Source: Frankia sp. | GTDB taxonomy: Bacteria; Actinomycetota; Actinomycetes; Frankiales; Frankiaceae | NCBI GenBank assembly: GCA_019689615.1 | Contig: JADGHD010000010.1 | Span: 1-22,363, forward strand | Length of the DNA stretch: 22,363 nt | Direction of reading: 5' to 3' | Shown here: positions 12,852 through 21,515 of the stretch, piece after piece | Layout of the letters: every line of letters starts with the position of its first letter | How positions within the stretch are numbered: position 1 is the first letter of the stretch | Translations under genes and position numbers: made by a program | The notes under the pieces: generated by a model | What the model was told of the DNA's origin: nothing | The model's database searches: none | The model's input: the letters and a program-made list of their open reading frames with translations, nothing else

Positions 12852-15176
12852 CTACGCGCTGGCGCCCGCCTCGGGCTCGGGGTCGTGGACGAACCAGATC
12901 GTGGACAGCGCCGGCAGGGTGAGCGGCGCGGATGCCGGCAGGCCGTGGTGCGGCTGCTCGGTGGCGACGACCGCGCCCAGGTTCCCCTGGCCGGCGCCGC
13001 CGTAGACGGTGGCGTCGGTGTTGAGCACCTCGCGCCAGCGGCCGGGGGAGGGCAGGCCCAGCCGGTAGCCGTAGCGGGGGATACCGGAGAAGTTCGTGAC
13101 GCAGGCGAGCGTCGGCGCCCCCGGCACACCGTCGGCTCGCCCGAACCGCAGGAACGACAGCACGTTGCTCTCGGCGTCGTTGGCGTCGATCCAGCGGAAC
13201 CCGCTCGGCTCGACGTCGCGCGCCCACAGCGCCGGGGTCTGCCGGTAGGTCCGGTTCAGGTCGGTGACCAGGTGGGCGACGCCGGCGTGGGCCGGGTCGT
13301 CGAGGTGGTACCAGTCGAGCGTCGTCGCCTCGTCCCACTCCCGTTCCTGGGCGAACTCGCAGCCCATGAACAGCATCTGCTTGCCCGGGTGGGCCCACAT
13401 GTAGCCGTAGAGCGCCCTCAGGTTGGCCAGCTGCTGCCAGCGGTCGCCGGGCATCTTGCGCAGCAGCGAGCCCTTTCCGTGCACGACCTCGTCATGGCTG
13501 AACGGCAGCACGTAGTTCTCGGTGTACGCGTACATCATCGAGAACGTGATCTGGTTGTGGTGGTAGACCCGGTAGATCGGCGCCCGGGACATGTAGTCGA
13601 GCGTGTCGTGCATCCAGCCCATGTTCCACTTGAACCCGAACCCGAGGCCGCCGAGATGCGTCGGGCGGGTGACCCCTGGCCAGGCCGTGGACTCCTCGGC
13701 GATCATCATCGCGCCCGGGACCTTGCGGTAGACGGTCGCGTTGACCTCCTGCAGGAACGACACCGCCTCCAGGTGCTCCCGGCCGCCGTGGACGTTCGGC
13801 GCCCAGCCACCGGCCGGGCGGGAGTAGTCGAGGTAGAGCATCGAGGCGACGGCGTCCACCCGCAGCCCGTCGACGTGGAACTCCTCGAACCAGTAGAGGG
13901 CGTTGGCGACGAGGAAGTTGCGCACCTCCGGCCGGCCGTAGTCGAACACGTAGGTGCCCCAGTCGGGGTGCTCGCCCCGGCGCGGGTCGGCGTGCTCGTA
14001 CAGCGGCGTGCCGTCGAACCGGCCGAGCGCCCAGCCGTCCCGCGGGAAGTGCGCCGGCACCCAGTCGACGATCACGCCGATGCCCGCCTGGTGTAGCGCG
14101 TCGACGAGGTGGCGGAAGTCGTCCGGGCTGCCGAACCGCGACGTCGGGGCGTAGTAGGAGGACACCTGGTAGCCCCAGGAGCCGCCGAACGGGTGCTCGG
14201 CGACCGGCAGGAACTCGACGTGGGTGAAGCCCTTCTCCCTGACGTAGGCGACCAGCTCCTGCGCGAGCTGCCGGTAGGACAGGCCGCGCCGCCACGACCC
14301 CAGGTGGACCTCGTAGATCGAGATCGGCGCGGCGTGCCAGGCGGTGCCGGCCCGTTCGGCCATCCAGGCCGCGTCGGACCAGGTGTGGTCGGACTCGAAG
14401 ACCACGCTGGCGGTGGCCGGCGGGGTCTCGGTGTGCGTGGCCATCGGGTCGGCCTTCTGCCGCCAGACGCCGTCGAACCCGAGGATCTCGTACTTGTACC
14501 GGGTGTAGGCCGGCACGCTGGGCACGAACAGCTCCCAGACGCCCGCCCCGCCGAGCGAGCGCATCGGGTGGGCACGGCCGTCCCAGAAGTCGAAGTCGCC
14601 GACCACCCGCACACCCCGCGCGTTGGGCGCCCAGACCGCGAAGCTGACCCCGCTGATCACCGAGCCGTCCGCGGCCGGGTAGCGGCGGACGCGCGCGCCG
14701 AGCACCGTCCACAGCCGCTCGTGCCGGCCCTCGCTGATCAGGTGGAGGTCCAGCTCGCCGATGGTGGGCAGGTAGCGGTACGGGTCGTCGACCACGTGGA
14801 CGGAGTCCGGGTAGCGGACCTCCAGCCGGTAGTCGGGGACCTGGCCGCCGGGCACGGCCGCCGCGAACACCCCGCCGCTGTGCAGCCGGGTCGTCTCATG
14901 GCGCTGCCCGCCGGCCAGCACGGTCACCGCGACCGCGTCCGGCCGCAGCGCCCGCACGATCGTCCACTCCCCGGCCGGGTGCGCGCCGAGGATCCCGTGC
15001 GGGTCGTGGTGGTAGCCGCCGACCAGCCGGTCCAGCTCCTCGCGTGGCACGCCCAGGTCGGGCGGGGGCGTCCGGGGCCGGTCGGCGACCGCCGCCGAGG
15101 CGGCCGTTGCGCCGGGCAGGTCGCGGGCTGGCGGGTCACCCGCCGGGCCGCGGCGAGGGTCGTCGGTGTCGATCAC
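12852..15176 (-). CDS. glgB: 1,4-alpha-glucan branching enzyme (774 aa)
   Basis: GH13 enzyme that introduces alpha-1,6 branches into alpha-glucan made by GlgE. After a disordered Pro/Ala/Asp-rich leader (about 1-42) come an N1 domain (HHDPHGILGAHP, 56-67), a CBM48 module (about 175-275, SFAVWAPNARGVRVVGDFDFWD) and the catalytic barrel. Active-site residues are visible: D441 (nucleophile, GLRVDAVASMLYLDY), E494 (acid/base, MIAEEST) and D562 (FSHDEVVHGKGSL). A C-terminal beta domain ends at TIWFVHDPE. The start is taken as GTG at 15176, with GGGGGAA just upstream; the frame is open beyond it only because the antisense of the mak gene has no stops. It is last in the glgE-treS-mak-glgB set, 125 nt after mak. 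Confidence 0.96.
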   Translation of the reverse strand: MIDTDDPRRGPAGDPPARDLPGATAASAAVADRPRTPPPDLGVPREELDRLVGGYHHDPHGILGAHPAGEWTIVRALRPDAVAVTVLAGGQRHETTRLHSGGVFAAAVPGGQVPDYRLEVRYPDSVHVVDDPYRYLPTIGELDLHLISEGRHERLWTVLGARVRRYPAADGSVISGVSFAVWAPNARGVRVVGDFDFWDGRAHPMRSLGGAGVWELFVPSVPAYTRYKYEILGFDGVWRQKADPMATHTETPPATASVVFESDHTWSDAAWMAERAGTAWHAAPISIYEVHLGSWRRGLSYRQLAQELVAYVREKGFTHVEFLPVAEHPFGGSWGYQVSSYYAPTSRFGSPDDFRHLVDALHQAGIGVIVDWVPAHFPRDGWALGRFDGTPLYEHADPRRGEHPDWGTYVFDYGRPEVRNFLVANALYWFEEFHVDGLRVDAVASMLYLDYSRPAGGWAPNVHGGREHLEAVSFLQEVNATVYRKVPGAMMIAEESTAWPGVTRPTHLGGLGFGFKWNMGWMHDTLDYMSRAPIYRVYHHNQITFSMMYAYTENYVLPFSHDEVVHGKGSLLRKMPGDRWQQLANLRALYGYMWAHPGKQMLFMGCEFAQEREWDEATTLDWYHLDDPAHAGVAHLVTDLNRTYRQTPALWARDVEPSGFRWIDANDAESNVLSFLRFGRADGVPGAPTLACVTNFSGIPRYGYRLGLPSPGRWREVLNTDATVYGGAGQGNLGAVVATEQPHHGLPASAPLTLPALSTIWFVHDPEPEAGASA

Positions 15177-15301
15177 TGCTTCCCCCAGGACGCTAGGGTC
15201 GGACGGGTCGTCGGTGGCGAGCGCCGGCCGGGGTGCCCGGGCGGGACACGGCTCGCCGGCGGCGGGCGGTGCGGCGATGATCGCACCCGGCCGACGGCGC
15301 G

Positions 15302-16732
15302 TCACCGGGCGGCCACGCCGGTGGGCGGGGCGGGCTCGGCGAGCAGCCGGCGCACCGACCCGAGCGGGATGACGATCCAGGACGGGCGGTGCCGCGCCTC
15401 GTAGAGCACCTCGTAGATCGCCTTGTCCAGCTCGAAGGCGCGCAGCACCACGTCGTACTCGGCGAGGTCCATGCCGCTGGCGGCGGCGTAGCCGGCCAGG
15501 AACGCCGACCGGTTGCGCTGCGCCCACTCCTGCGCCCGGTAGGGCAGCCCGGGCTCGCCAGCGCGCTCCAGCAGCATCGACTGGGCGGCGTAGTCGAACG
15601 AGCGGAGCATCCCGGCCACGTCCCGTAGCGGTGAGCTGGGCCGGCGGCGCTCGTCGACCGGGCGGGCCGGCTCGCCCTCGAAGTCGAACAGCACCCAGCC
15701 GAAGTCGGTCCGCAGCACCTGCCCGAGGTGCAGGTCGCCGTGCACCCGCTGCAGCGGCGGGGCCGCCGGCGCGTTGGCCAGGGCGTCGAACGCTGCCCTG
15801 GCGCCGCGCTCGCAGCCGGCGAGCTCCGGCACCCCGGCGAGCGCGGCGTCCAGGCGCGCGTGCAGGGTGTCGGCGGTCGCCCGCAGCGCCGGCCGGTCGG
15901 CCGGGACGGTCGGGAACAGCTGGGCGAGCAGGGTGTGCACCTCGGCGGTGGCGATGCCGAGCCGCTCGGCCTCGGCGGCGAAGTCCCCGCCGACCTCGTC
16001 GGGGTGCAGGTCGCCCTCCGCGTAGAGGTCGCGGACGCTGGCCAGCGCCAGCCGCCAGCCCTCGGTGCCGCTGCGCAGGTACGCCTGCAGGAAGGCGAGC
16101 GTGGTCTCGGTCTGCTCGCCGCCGGGGCCGGCCACGCTGCCCTCGAGCCAGGCCAGCGGACGGGCGACGTGCGGGCTGCCGGCGGCGGCCAGGGCCCTGG
16201 TGATCTCCAGATCGGGGTTGTGGCCCGGCCAGAGCCGGCGGAAGACCTTCAGGATGTAGTCCTCGCCGTACACGATCGAGGTGTTCGACTGCTCGACGCC
16301 GACCGTGTGCCCGGGCAGCCTGGCCAGCGGCTCGACGGCGTGCGCGGACAGCCCGTCGCGGTGGCCGCCGGCGGCCAGGAAGTCGAGCACGGCGGCACTG
16401 CCGACCGGGTCGTGCAGGCCGTCGTACACCAGGCCCAGCCCGGGCACGTCGCCGAGCAGCCCGCCGACCGGGCCGGGGGCGGCGTCCGGCCGGATCACCA
16501 CGGGTACCTGGTAGCTGTCCGTCGGCCCGTTGTCGGCGAAGCGCATCTCGACGATGAGGTGGCGCAGCTGGTCGGTCAGGGCGACGTCCTGGGCGATCCG
16601 GGCGGCCGGGCCGGGCCGGCCCTTCCCGGCGAACCAGCGCTGCCTGGGCACCCACTCGGTCAGCAGCTCGGCGAGGGCGGCCGTGGTGGCCTCGTCGGCG
16701 GGGCCGGCGGCGGGGGATGTCGGATCGCGCAC
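15302..16732 (-). CDS. mak: Maltokinase (476 aa)
   Basis: Phosphorylates maltose with ATP to maltose 1-phosphate, the substrate of GlgE. It has the eukaryotic-like/aminoglycoside-kinase fold with the maltokinase N-cap (QRWFAGKGR, 31-39), the catalytic-loop HGDLHLGQV (331-339; D333), the metal-binding FDFEGEP (349-355; D350) and PLRDVAGMLRSFDYAA (368-383). The length is close to known Mak/Pep2 proteins (about 455 aa). The GTG at 16732 was selected for its strong AAGGAGG 7 nt upstream; an open frame continues to 16882 with no ribosome-binding site. TreS is encoded 195 nt upstream as a separate protein, not fused to Mak as in some bacteria. Confidence 0.95.
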   Translation of the reverse strand: MRDPTSPAAGPADEATTAALAELLTEWVPRQRWFAGKGRPGPAARIAQDVALTDQLRHLIVEMRFADNGPTDSYQVPVVIRPDAAPGPVGGLLGDVPGLGLVYDGLHDPVGSAAVLDFLAAGGHRDGLSAHAVEPLARLPGHTVGVEQSNTSIVYGEDYILKVFRRLWPGHNPDLEITRALAAAGSPHVARPLAWLEGSVAGPGGEQTETTLAFLQAYLRSGTEGWRLALASVRDLYAEGDLHPDEVGGDFAAEAERLGIATAEVHTLLAQLFPTVPADRPALRATADTLHARLDAALAGVPELAGCERGARAAFDALANAPAAPPLQRVHGDLHLGQVLRTDFGWVLFDFEGEPARPVDERRRPSSPLRDVAGMLRSFDYAAQSMLLERAGEPGLPYRAQEWAQRNRSAFLAGYAAASGMDLAEYDVVLRAFELDKAIYEVLYEARHRPSWIVIPLGSVRRLLAEPAPPTGVAAR

Positions 16733-16927
16733 GTGCCGTCCTCCTTGCCGTCGTCGCCGCGGCCGTGGCCGTAGCCGTGACGCTAACGGGTCCGGATGTC
16801 CGGTTCGGTGCAGTTCGCCAGGTCTTGCTCTGCCGCAGTCCTTGCCCGGACAAACCGGTGGCCAGATGGATTCGTTACCCACCTGGACCCGTGCGACACG
16901 GCCCCGGGCCGCCCAGCCCTCTCCCTC

Positions 16928-18664
16928 CTAGGGGGTGAACTCCTCCAGTGACGTCAGGGCGAACCAGTAGTGCCCGTGGCCGGGGAGGGTGAGCAGGTAC
17001 GGCAGCTCACCGATCCGCGGGAAGTGCACCCGGCCCAGCAGCTCCACCGGGACCATGCCCTCGAACCGGCGCAGGTCGAGCTCCACCGGCTGGGCGAACC
17101 GGGAGAGGTTGGCCACGCACAGCACGCGGTCGTCGCCGAGCTCGCGGACGTAGGCGAACACGGACGGGTTGGACGCCGCCAGCTCCTCGAACCTGCCGAG
17201 GCCGAAGACCGGGTGGCGCTTGCGCACCTCGATCATCCGCTTCGTCCAGGACAGGAACGACGTCGAGAGCCGCTGCCCGGCCTCCACGTTGAGGCTCTGG
17301 TAGCCGTAGACCGGGTCCATGATCGGCGGCAGGTAGAGCCGCGCCGGGTCGGCCTTGGAGAAACCGCCGTTGCGGTCCGGCGACCACTGCATCGGGGTGC
17401 GCACGCCGTCGCGGTCACCGAGGTAGATGTTGTCCCCCATGCCGATCTCGTCGCCGTAGTAGATCACCGGTGAACCCGGCAGCGAGAGCAACAGCGAGGT
17501 GAACAGCTCCATCTGGTCGCGGCTGTTGTCCAGCAGCGGGGCCAGCCGGCGGCGGATCCCGATGTTCGCCTTCATACGCGGGTCCTTCGCGTACTCGGCG
17601 TACATGTAGTCGCGCTCCTCGTCGGTCACCATCTCCAGGGTGAGCTCGTCGTGGTTGCGCAGGAAGATCCCCCACTGGCAGTTCGGCGGGATATCCGGGG
17701 TCTGGGCCAGGATCTCCGAGATCGGGTAGCGCGACTCCCGGCGCACCGCCATGAAGATGCGCGGCATCAGCGGGAAGTGGAACGCCATGTGGCACTCGTC
17801 GTCGTTGCCGAAGTACTGGACGACGTCCGACGGCCACTGGTTGGCCTCGGCGAGCAGCACCCGGTCCGCGTACTTCGCGTCGACCTCCTTGCGGAGCCGG
17901 CGCAGGTACTCGTGCGTCTCCGGAAGGTTCTCCCCGTTGGTGTCCTCGCGGACGTAGAGGTAGGGGACCGCGTCCAGGCGGAACCCGTCGATGCCGAGGT
18001 CCAGCCAGAACCGCAGGACCTCCAGCATCGCCTCCTGGACGTCCGGGTTGTCGTAGTTCAGGTCGGGCTGGTGGGAGAAGAACCGGTGCCAGTAGTACTG
18101 GCCGCGCACGGGGTCCCAGGCCCAGTTCGACTTCTCGGTGTCGACGAAGATGATCCGGGCGTCCGGGAAGCGGTCGTCCGTGTCCGACCAGATGTAGAAG
18201 TCGCCGTACGGGCCGGTCGGGTCGGAACGGGACGCCTGGAACCACGGGTGCTGGTCCGAGGTGTGGTTCATCACCATGTCGGCGATGATCCGGATGCCCC
18301 GCCGGTGCGCCTGCTCGACCAGCTCCACGAAGTCGCCGAGGTCGCCGAACTCGGGCAGGATCTGGAAGTAGTCGGAGATGTCGTAGCCGCCGTCGCGCAG
18401 CGGTGACTGGTAGATCGGCAGCAGCCAGAGGCAGTCGACGCCCAGCCACTGCAGGTAGTCGAGCTTCTCGATCAGGCCGCGCAGGTCGCCGGTGCCGTCG
18501 GCGTTGGAGTCGGCGAAGCCGCGGACCAGTACCTCGTAGAAGACGGCCCGCTTGTACCACAGCGGGTCGCTGGACAGCCGGTCACCGAGCAGCGGCTCGG
18601 AACCGGGATTGCGCGGTCGCTCCTCCTCGCCGGGCCGGCCGTTCGTCGCCGCGTTGACGCTCAC
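16928..18664 (-). CDS. treS: Trehalose synthase / maltose alpha-D-glucosyltransferase (578 aa)
   Basis: GH13 isomerase that interconverts trehalose and maltose by an intramolecular double displacement. Numbered from GTG 18664: the barrel begins at YKRAVFYEVLVRGFAD, with MNHTSDQHPW, the nucleophile D231 in DGFRLDAVPYLY, acid/base E273 in LLAEANQWPSD and D339 in FLRNHDELT, very close to the mycobacterial numbering. There is no fused maltokinase domain. Two starts are plausible: GTG 18664 with GGGGAAA upstream (used here), or GTG 18685, which overlaps the glgE stop as GTGA and would add 7 residues. Either way it is tightly coupled to glgE. Its role here is to feed trehalose carbon, through Mak, into alpha-glucan. 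Confidence 0.95.
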   Translation of the reverse strand: MSVNAATNGRPGEEERPRNPGSEPLLGDRLSSDPLWYKRAVFYEVLVRGFADSNADGTGDLRGLIEKLDYLQWLGVDCLWLLPIYQSPLRDGGYDISDYFQILPEFGDLGDFVELVEQAHRRGIRIIADMVMNHTSDQHPWFQASRSDPTGPYGDFYIWSDTDDRFPDARIIFVDTEKSNWAWDPVRGQYYWHRFFSHQPDLNYDNPDVQEAMLEVLRFWLDLGIDGFRLDAVPYLYVREDTNGENLPETHEYLRRLRKEVDAKYADRVLLAEANQWPSDVVQYFGNDDECHMAFHFPLMPRIFMAVRRESRYPISEILAQTPDIPPNCQWGIFLRNHDELTLEMVTDEERDYMYAEYAKDPRMKANIGIRRRLAPLLDNSRDQMELFTSLLLSLPGSPVIYYGDEIGMGDNIYLGDRDGVRTPMQWSPDRNGGFSKADPARLYLPPIMDPVYGYQSLNVEAGQRLSTSFLSWTKRMIEVRKRHPVFGLGRFEELAASNPSVFAYVRELGDDRVLCVANLSRFAQPVELDLRRFEGMVPVELLGRVHFPRIGELPYLLTLPGHGHYWFALTSLEEFTP

Positions 18665-18681
18665 GGTTTCCCCGCCCGCGG

Positions 18682-20670
18682 TCACGCGCGCCTGGTCACG
18701 GTGAGGATGTGAGCCGGCTCGACGTGTGGGTCGAGCCGGACGTAGTTCTCCTGGCCCCACGTGTAGGTGGCGCCGGTGAGCTCGTCGGTCACCTCGAAGG
18801 TCTCCCACCACTCCCGGCCGAGGGCGGGCATGTCCAGTCGCACGGTCGTCTCCCGAACAGCAAACGGGTCCAGATTCACGACGACGATCACGACGTCGGC
18901 GTCCGGGCCCGTCCCGGCCCGCTTGGAGTACACCATGATCTCGTCGCCGTCCGCGTGGTGCAGACGCAGGTTCCGCAACCAGTGGAGGGCGGGGTGGGCA
19001 CGCCGTATGGCGTTCAGCGACGCCAGGTACGGGGCCAGCGAGTCGTTGGTGGCCTCGGCCGCGGCCCAGTCCCGCGGTCGGTACTGGTACTTCTCCGAGT
19101 CTAGGTACTCCTCGCTGCCCGGGCGGAGCGGGGTGTTCTCGAACAGCTCATAGCCCGAGTACACCCCCCACGTTGGAGCCAGCGTGGCGGCCAGGACAGC
19201 CCGGATCTTGAATGCCGGGCGACCCCCGTGCTGCAGGTACTCGCTCAAGATGTCAGGAGTGTTGACGAAGAAGTTCGGCCGCATGTAGTGCGCCGTGCCG
19301 AGCAGCTCCCTCGCGTACTCCTGCAGCTCCCACTTCGTGTTGCGCCAGGTGAAATAGGTGTACGACTGGGTGAACCCGACCATCGCCAGCGTGCGCATCA
19401 TCGGCGGGCGGGTGAACGCCTCGGCGAGGAAGAGCACATCCGGTTCGGTCGCCTTTACCTCACGGATGAGCCACTCCCAGAACTCCACCGGCTTGGTGTG
19501 CGGGTTGTCCACCCGGAAGATTCGCACGCCGCGGGCGGTCCAGAACCGGACCACCCGCAGGATCTCGTGGTAGAGGCCGACCGGGTCGGCGTCGAAGTTC
19601 AGCGGATATATGTCCTGGTACTTCTTCGGCGGGTTCTCGGCGTAGGCGATCGACCCGTCGCTGCGCACGACGAACCATTCCGGGTGCTCCTTGGCCCACG
19701 GGTGGTCGGGCGCGCACTGCAGGGCCAGGTCGAGTGCCACCTCCAGGCCGAGCGAGCGGGCGCGGTCGACGAAGTAGTCGAAGTCCTCGAGCGTGCCGAG
19801 GTCGGGGTGCACCGCGTCGTGGCCGCCGTACTGGCTGCCGATCGCCCACGGCGAGCCCGGGTCGTCCGGCCCGGCGACGAGGGAGTTGTTCGGGCCCTTG
19901 CGGTTGATCTCGCCGATCGGGTGGATCGGCGGCAGGTAGACGACGTCGAAGCCCATCCTCGCGACCGCCGGCAGGCGCTCGGCCGCGGTGCGGAAGGTGC
20001 CCGACCGCGGCGGGTCGAGCGAGGCCCCCTCGGAGCGCGGGAAGAGCTCGTACCAGCTGCCGTACAGCGCCCGCTGCCGGTCGACCCACACCCGGTACAG
20101 CGGCGAGCGGGTGAGCAGCTCGCGCAGCGGGTGGCGGTCGAGCACCGCGTGCAGCGCGGGCGCGCGGACCGGGGCGATCCGGGCGTGCGGGTCCTCGATC
20201 GCGTCGTCGCGCAGCGTGGCGGCGGCGGCCGCGAGGTCGGCGCGCGCGCTCTCCGGCACCCCGGGCAGGGCGCGCAGCAACAGCCGGGCGCCGTCCTCGA
20301 AGTCGACCGCCAGCTCGTCAACCCCCTGGCCGGCGTCGACCTTGATCTCGATGTTGTGGATCCAGGTGGCCACCGGGTCGGCCCAGGCCTCGATGCGCAG
20401 GCCCCACAGCCCCTCGGCGGTCACCGTGACGTCCGCCTCGTAGCGGTCGGTTCCCGGGCCCACCAGGCGCATCCGGGTGAACGGCTCGCCGCGGCCGTCC
20501 GGGCCGGACAGCACCACGTTGGCGCCGATCAGGTCGTGGCCCTCGCGGAAGATGGTCGCGCCCACCGTGAGGGTTTCCCCGATCACCGCGCGTGCCGGCC
20601 ACTGACCACACGAGACGACCGGGGTCACGTCGGAGATGACCACCCGGCCTACGGAACGTCCGATCATCAT
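18682..20670 (-). CDS. glgE: Alpha-1,4-glucan:maltose-1-phosphate maltosyltransferase (662 aa)
   Basis: Extends linear alpha-1,4-glucan with maltosyl units from maltose 1-phosphate. Domains: N-terminal beta domain (VGRVVISDVTPVVSCG, then a WGLRIEAW strand), an inserted helical bundle (about 120-190), and a GH13 barrel with YLPPIHPIGEINRKGPNN, CAPDHPWAKEHPEWF, nucleophile D388 (IFRVDNPHTKP), acid/base E417 (FLAEAFTRP) and D473 (NTPDILSEYLQHGG). A C-terminal beta domain ends at PAHILTVTRRA. The positions parallel the Streptomyces enzyme (D394, E423, D480). The ATG at 20670, or the next codon, has AAGG upstream; a GTG at 20694 would add 8 residues with poorly spaced GAGG. It is the first gene of the pathway operon, and the stop overlaps or abuts treS. 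Confidence 0.96.
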   Translation of the reverse strand: MMIGRSVGRVVISDVTPVVSCGQWPARAVIGETLTVGATIFREGHDLIGANVVLSGPDGRGEPFTRMRLVGPGTDRYEADVTVTAEGLWGLRIEAWADPVATWIHNIEIKVDAGQGVDELAVDFEDGARLLLRALPGVPESARADLAAAAATLRDDAIEDPHARIAPVRAPALHAVLDRHPLRELLTRSPLYRVWVDRQRALYGSWYELFPRSEGASLDPPRSGTFRTAAERLPAVARMGFDVVYLPPIHPIGEINRKGPNNSLVAGPDDPGSPWAIGSQYGGHDAVHPDLGTLEDFDYFVDRARSLGLEVALDLALQCAPDHPWAKEHPEWFVVRSDGSIAYAENPPKKYQDIYPLNFDADPVGLYHEILRVVRFWTARGVRIFRVDNPHTKPVEFWEWLIREVKATEPDVLFLAEAFTRPPMMRTLAMVGFTQSYTYFTWRNTKWELQEYARELLGTAHYMRPNFFVNTPDILSEYLQHGGRPAFKIRAVLAATLAPTWGVYSGYELFENTPLRPGSEEYLDSEKYQYRPRDWAAAEATNDSLAPYLASLNAIRRAHPALHWLRNLRLHHADGDEIMVYSKRAGTGPDADVVIVVVNLDPFAVRETTVRLDMPALGREWWETFEVTDELTGATYTWGQENYVRLDPHVEPAHILTVTRRA

Positions 20671-21041
20671 CCCGACCTTATCCAGGCGAACCACCCCTCA
20701 ATGATCCGCCTTCTGGATGGCAATTGGCGATACCCCGGATGTGAACAGCGGGCGACGATCCGAGATCACCGGATGCCCGAATGTGGTGAGGGCGGAGTGT
20801 TGCCGGCGCCGCCCGGGCGGGCCGCCCGGGGTCCCGGTGTCCACAGGTTGGGGGTTTCCCGGGCGCCCCCCGCCCCGAAACCGCCGATGGGCGCCTCGGC
20901 GCGGATGGCCGGCCTCGCCCCAATTCGTCACCCGCCGTCACGGCCGACGCAATTCGTGACCATCAGCGGTCAGCCGTCGTTGACAACCGTGGCCCGGTGG
21001 TGCCGGCAGGAATTTCGTTCCATGACCGCCGCCGCGGCCAG

Positions 21042-21256
21042 GCCGAAGCCGGGAACGGCGGGCACAGGCCGATTGCGGGATGCGGCTGGCGCCGGTCGCG
21101 GCCAGGCGCCGCAGGGATTTCCGGAGCCGGGAGCGACGATCACGCCGGGGCCGATCGTGGGATGTGGCGCACAGCGGTCGCGTTCGGTTAGCCCGGGCGT
21201 GCCGGAGCCGCGAACGGCGATCGCGGCTGATCGTGGTCCGTGGCCCGGACGGTCGC
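21042..21256. repeat. Three imperfect ~80-bp tandem repeats
   Basis: Copies begin near 21042, 21121 and 21201 (period 79-80 bp). Each contains, in order, a block like CCGGAGCCGGGAACGGCGAT, a block like GGCCGATCGTGGGATG, and CGGTCGCG (21093-21100, 21175-21182, 21249-21256), followed by a less conserved 17-24-nt spacer. Small indels occur between blocks, so the array is not coding. No mobile-element genes or flanking target duplications are seen. Confidence 0.6.
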
Positions 21257-21278
21257 GACCGCGGCCCCGGCGCGAGGT

Positions 21279-21302
21279 GCCGTGTCGGGATCCCGACACG
21301 GC
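21279..21302. promoter_or_regulatory. Perfect 24-bp palindrome
   Basis: The half-site GCCGTGTCGGGA is followed directly by its exact reverse complement, with no central spacer and a GGATCC core. A perfect 24-bp palindrome is unlikely by chance in a window of this size. It lies about 470 bp upstream of terD, in DNA with no gene, and could be a high-affinity dimer-binding site or a cruciform-forming element. Confidence 0.55.
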
Positions 21303-21328
21303 TGCCGGGCTGGCCGCGTCGGGCGGGA

Positions 21329-21344
21329 TCCTCCCTCGGGAGGA
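21329..21344. terminator. Short GC hairpin with CTCG tetraloop
   Basis: TCCTCC (21329-21334) pairs with GGAGGA (21339-21344) around CTCG. It may be a terminator or a structured element in an untranslated RNA. The right arm resembles a ribosome-binding site, but no plausible reading frame follows it. Confidence 0.25.
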
Positions 21345-21490
21345 GGGATGGCGGCCGCGGACGGCTCCGGGGAGTCGCCTGGCCGCGGGGCGCGGCGTCA
21401 GGCCGACGACGGGGGGATCCGGCGCCCCTGGACCGGTGGCGCCCGCGCGGGCGGCTGCTGAGCCTTGTCGGCGAAGTGTTGTTCCCGTGT

Positions 21491-21515
21491 GGAACTTTCC
21501 ACGGTCCGGGTCGTT
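21491..21515 (+). promoter_or_regulatory. ECF-type promoter candidate upstream of terD
   Basis: GGAAC (21491-21495), extended to GGAACTT, is followed after 16 nt by CGTT (21512-21515), the classical layout for stress-responsive ECF sigma factors. The -35 lies inside a dyad GTGGAA-CT-TTCCAC (21489-21502), which could add a binding protein. Transcription would start near 21522, leaving a leader of about 250 nt before terD. Confidence 0.45.

Noticed and set aside
12852..16853. Apparent 1333-residue fusion of a long N-terminal region with GlgB
   Set aside because: The N-terminal half is the mak gene read in the wrong frame; mak and glgB have their own starts and the true mak frame carries all kinase motifs.
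20717..20959. 80-codon open frame between glgE and terD
   Set aside because: Arg/Pro/Gly-rich, no ribosome-binding site, no recognisable domain, and mixed third-position usage.
21042..21256. CRISPR array
   Set aside because: Units are about 80 bp, only three, imperfect and with conserved, not unique, intervening blocks; no cas genes.
21281..21300. Phage or integrase attachment site at the palindrome
   Set aside because: No integrase, tRNA gene or direct repeat boundaries nearby.
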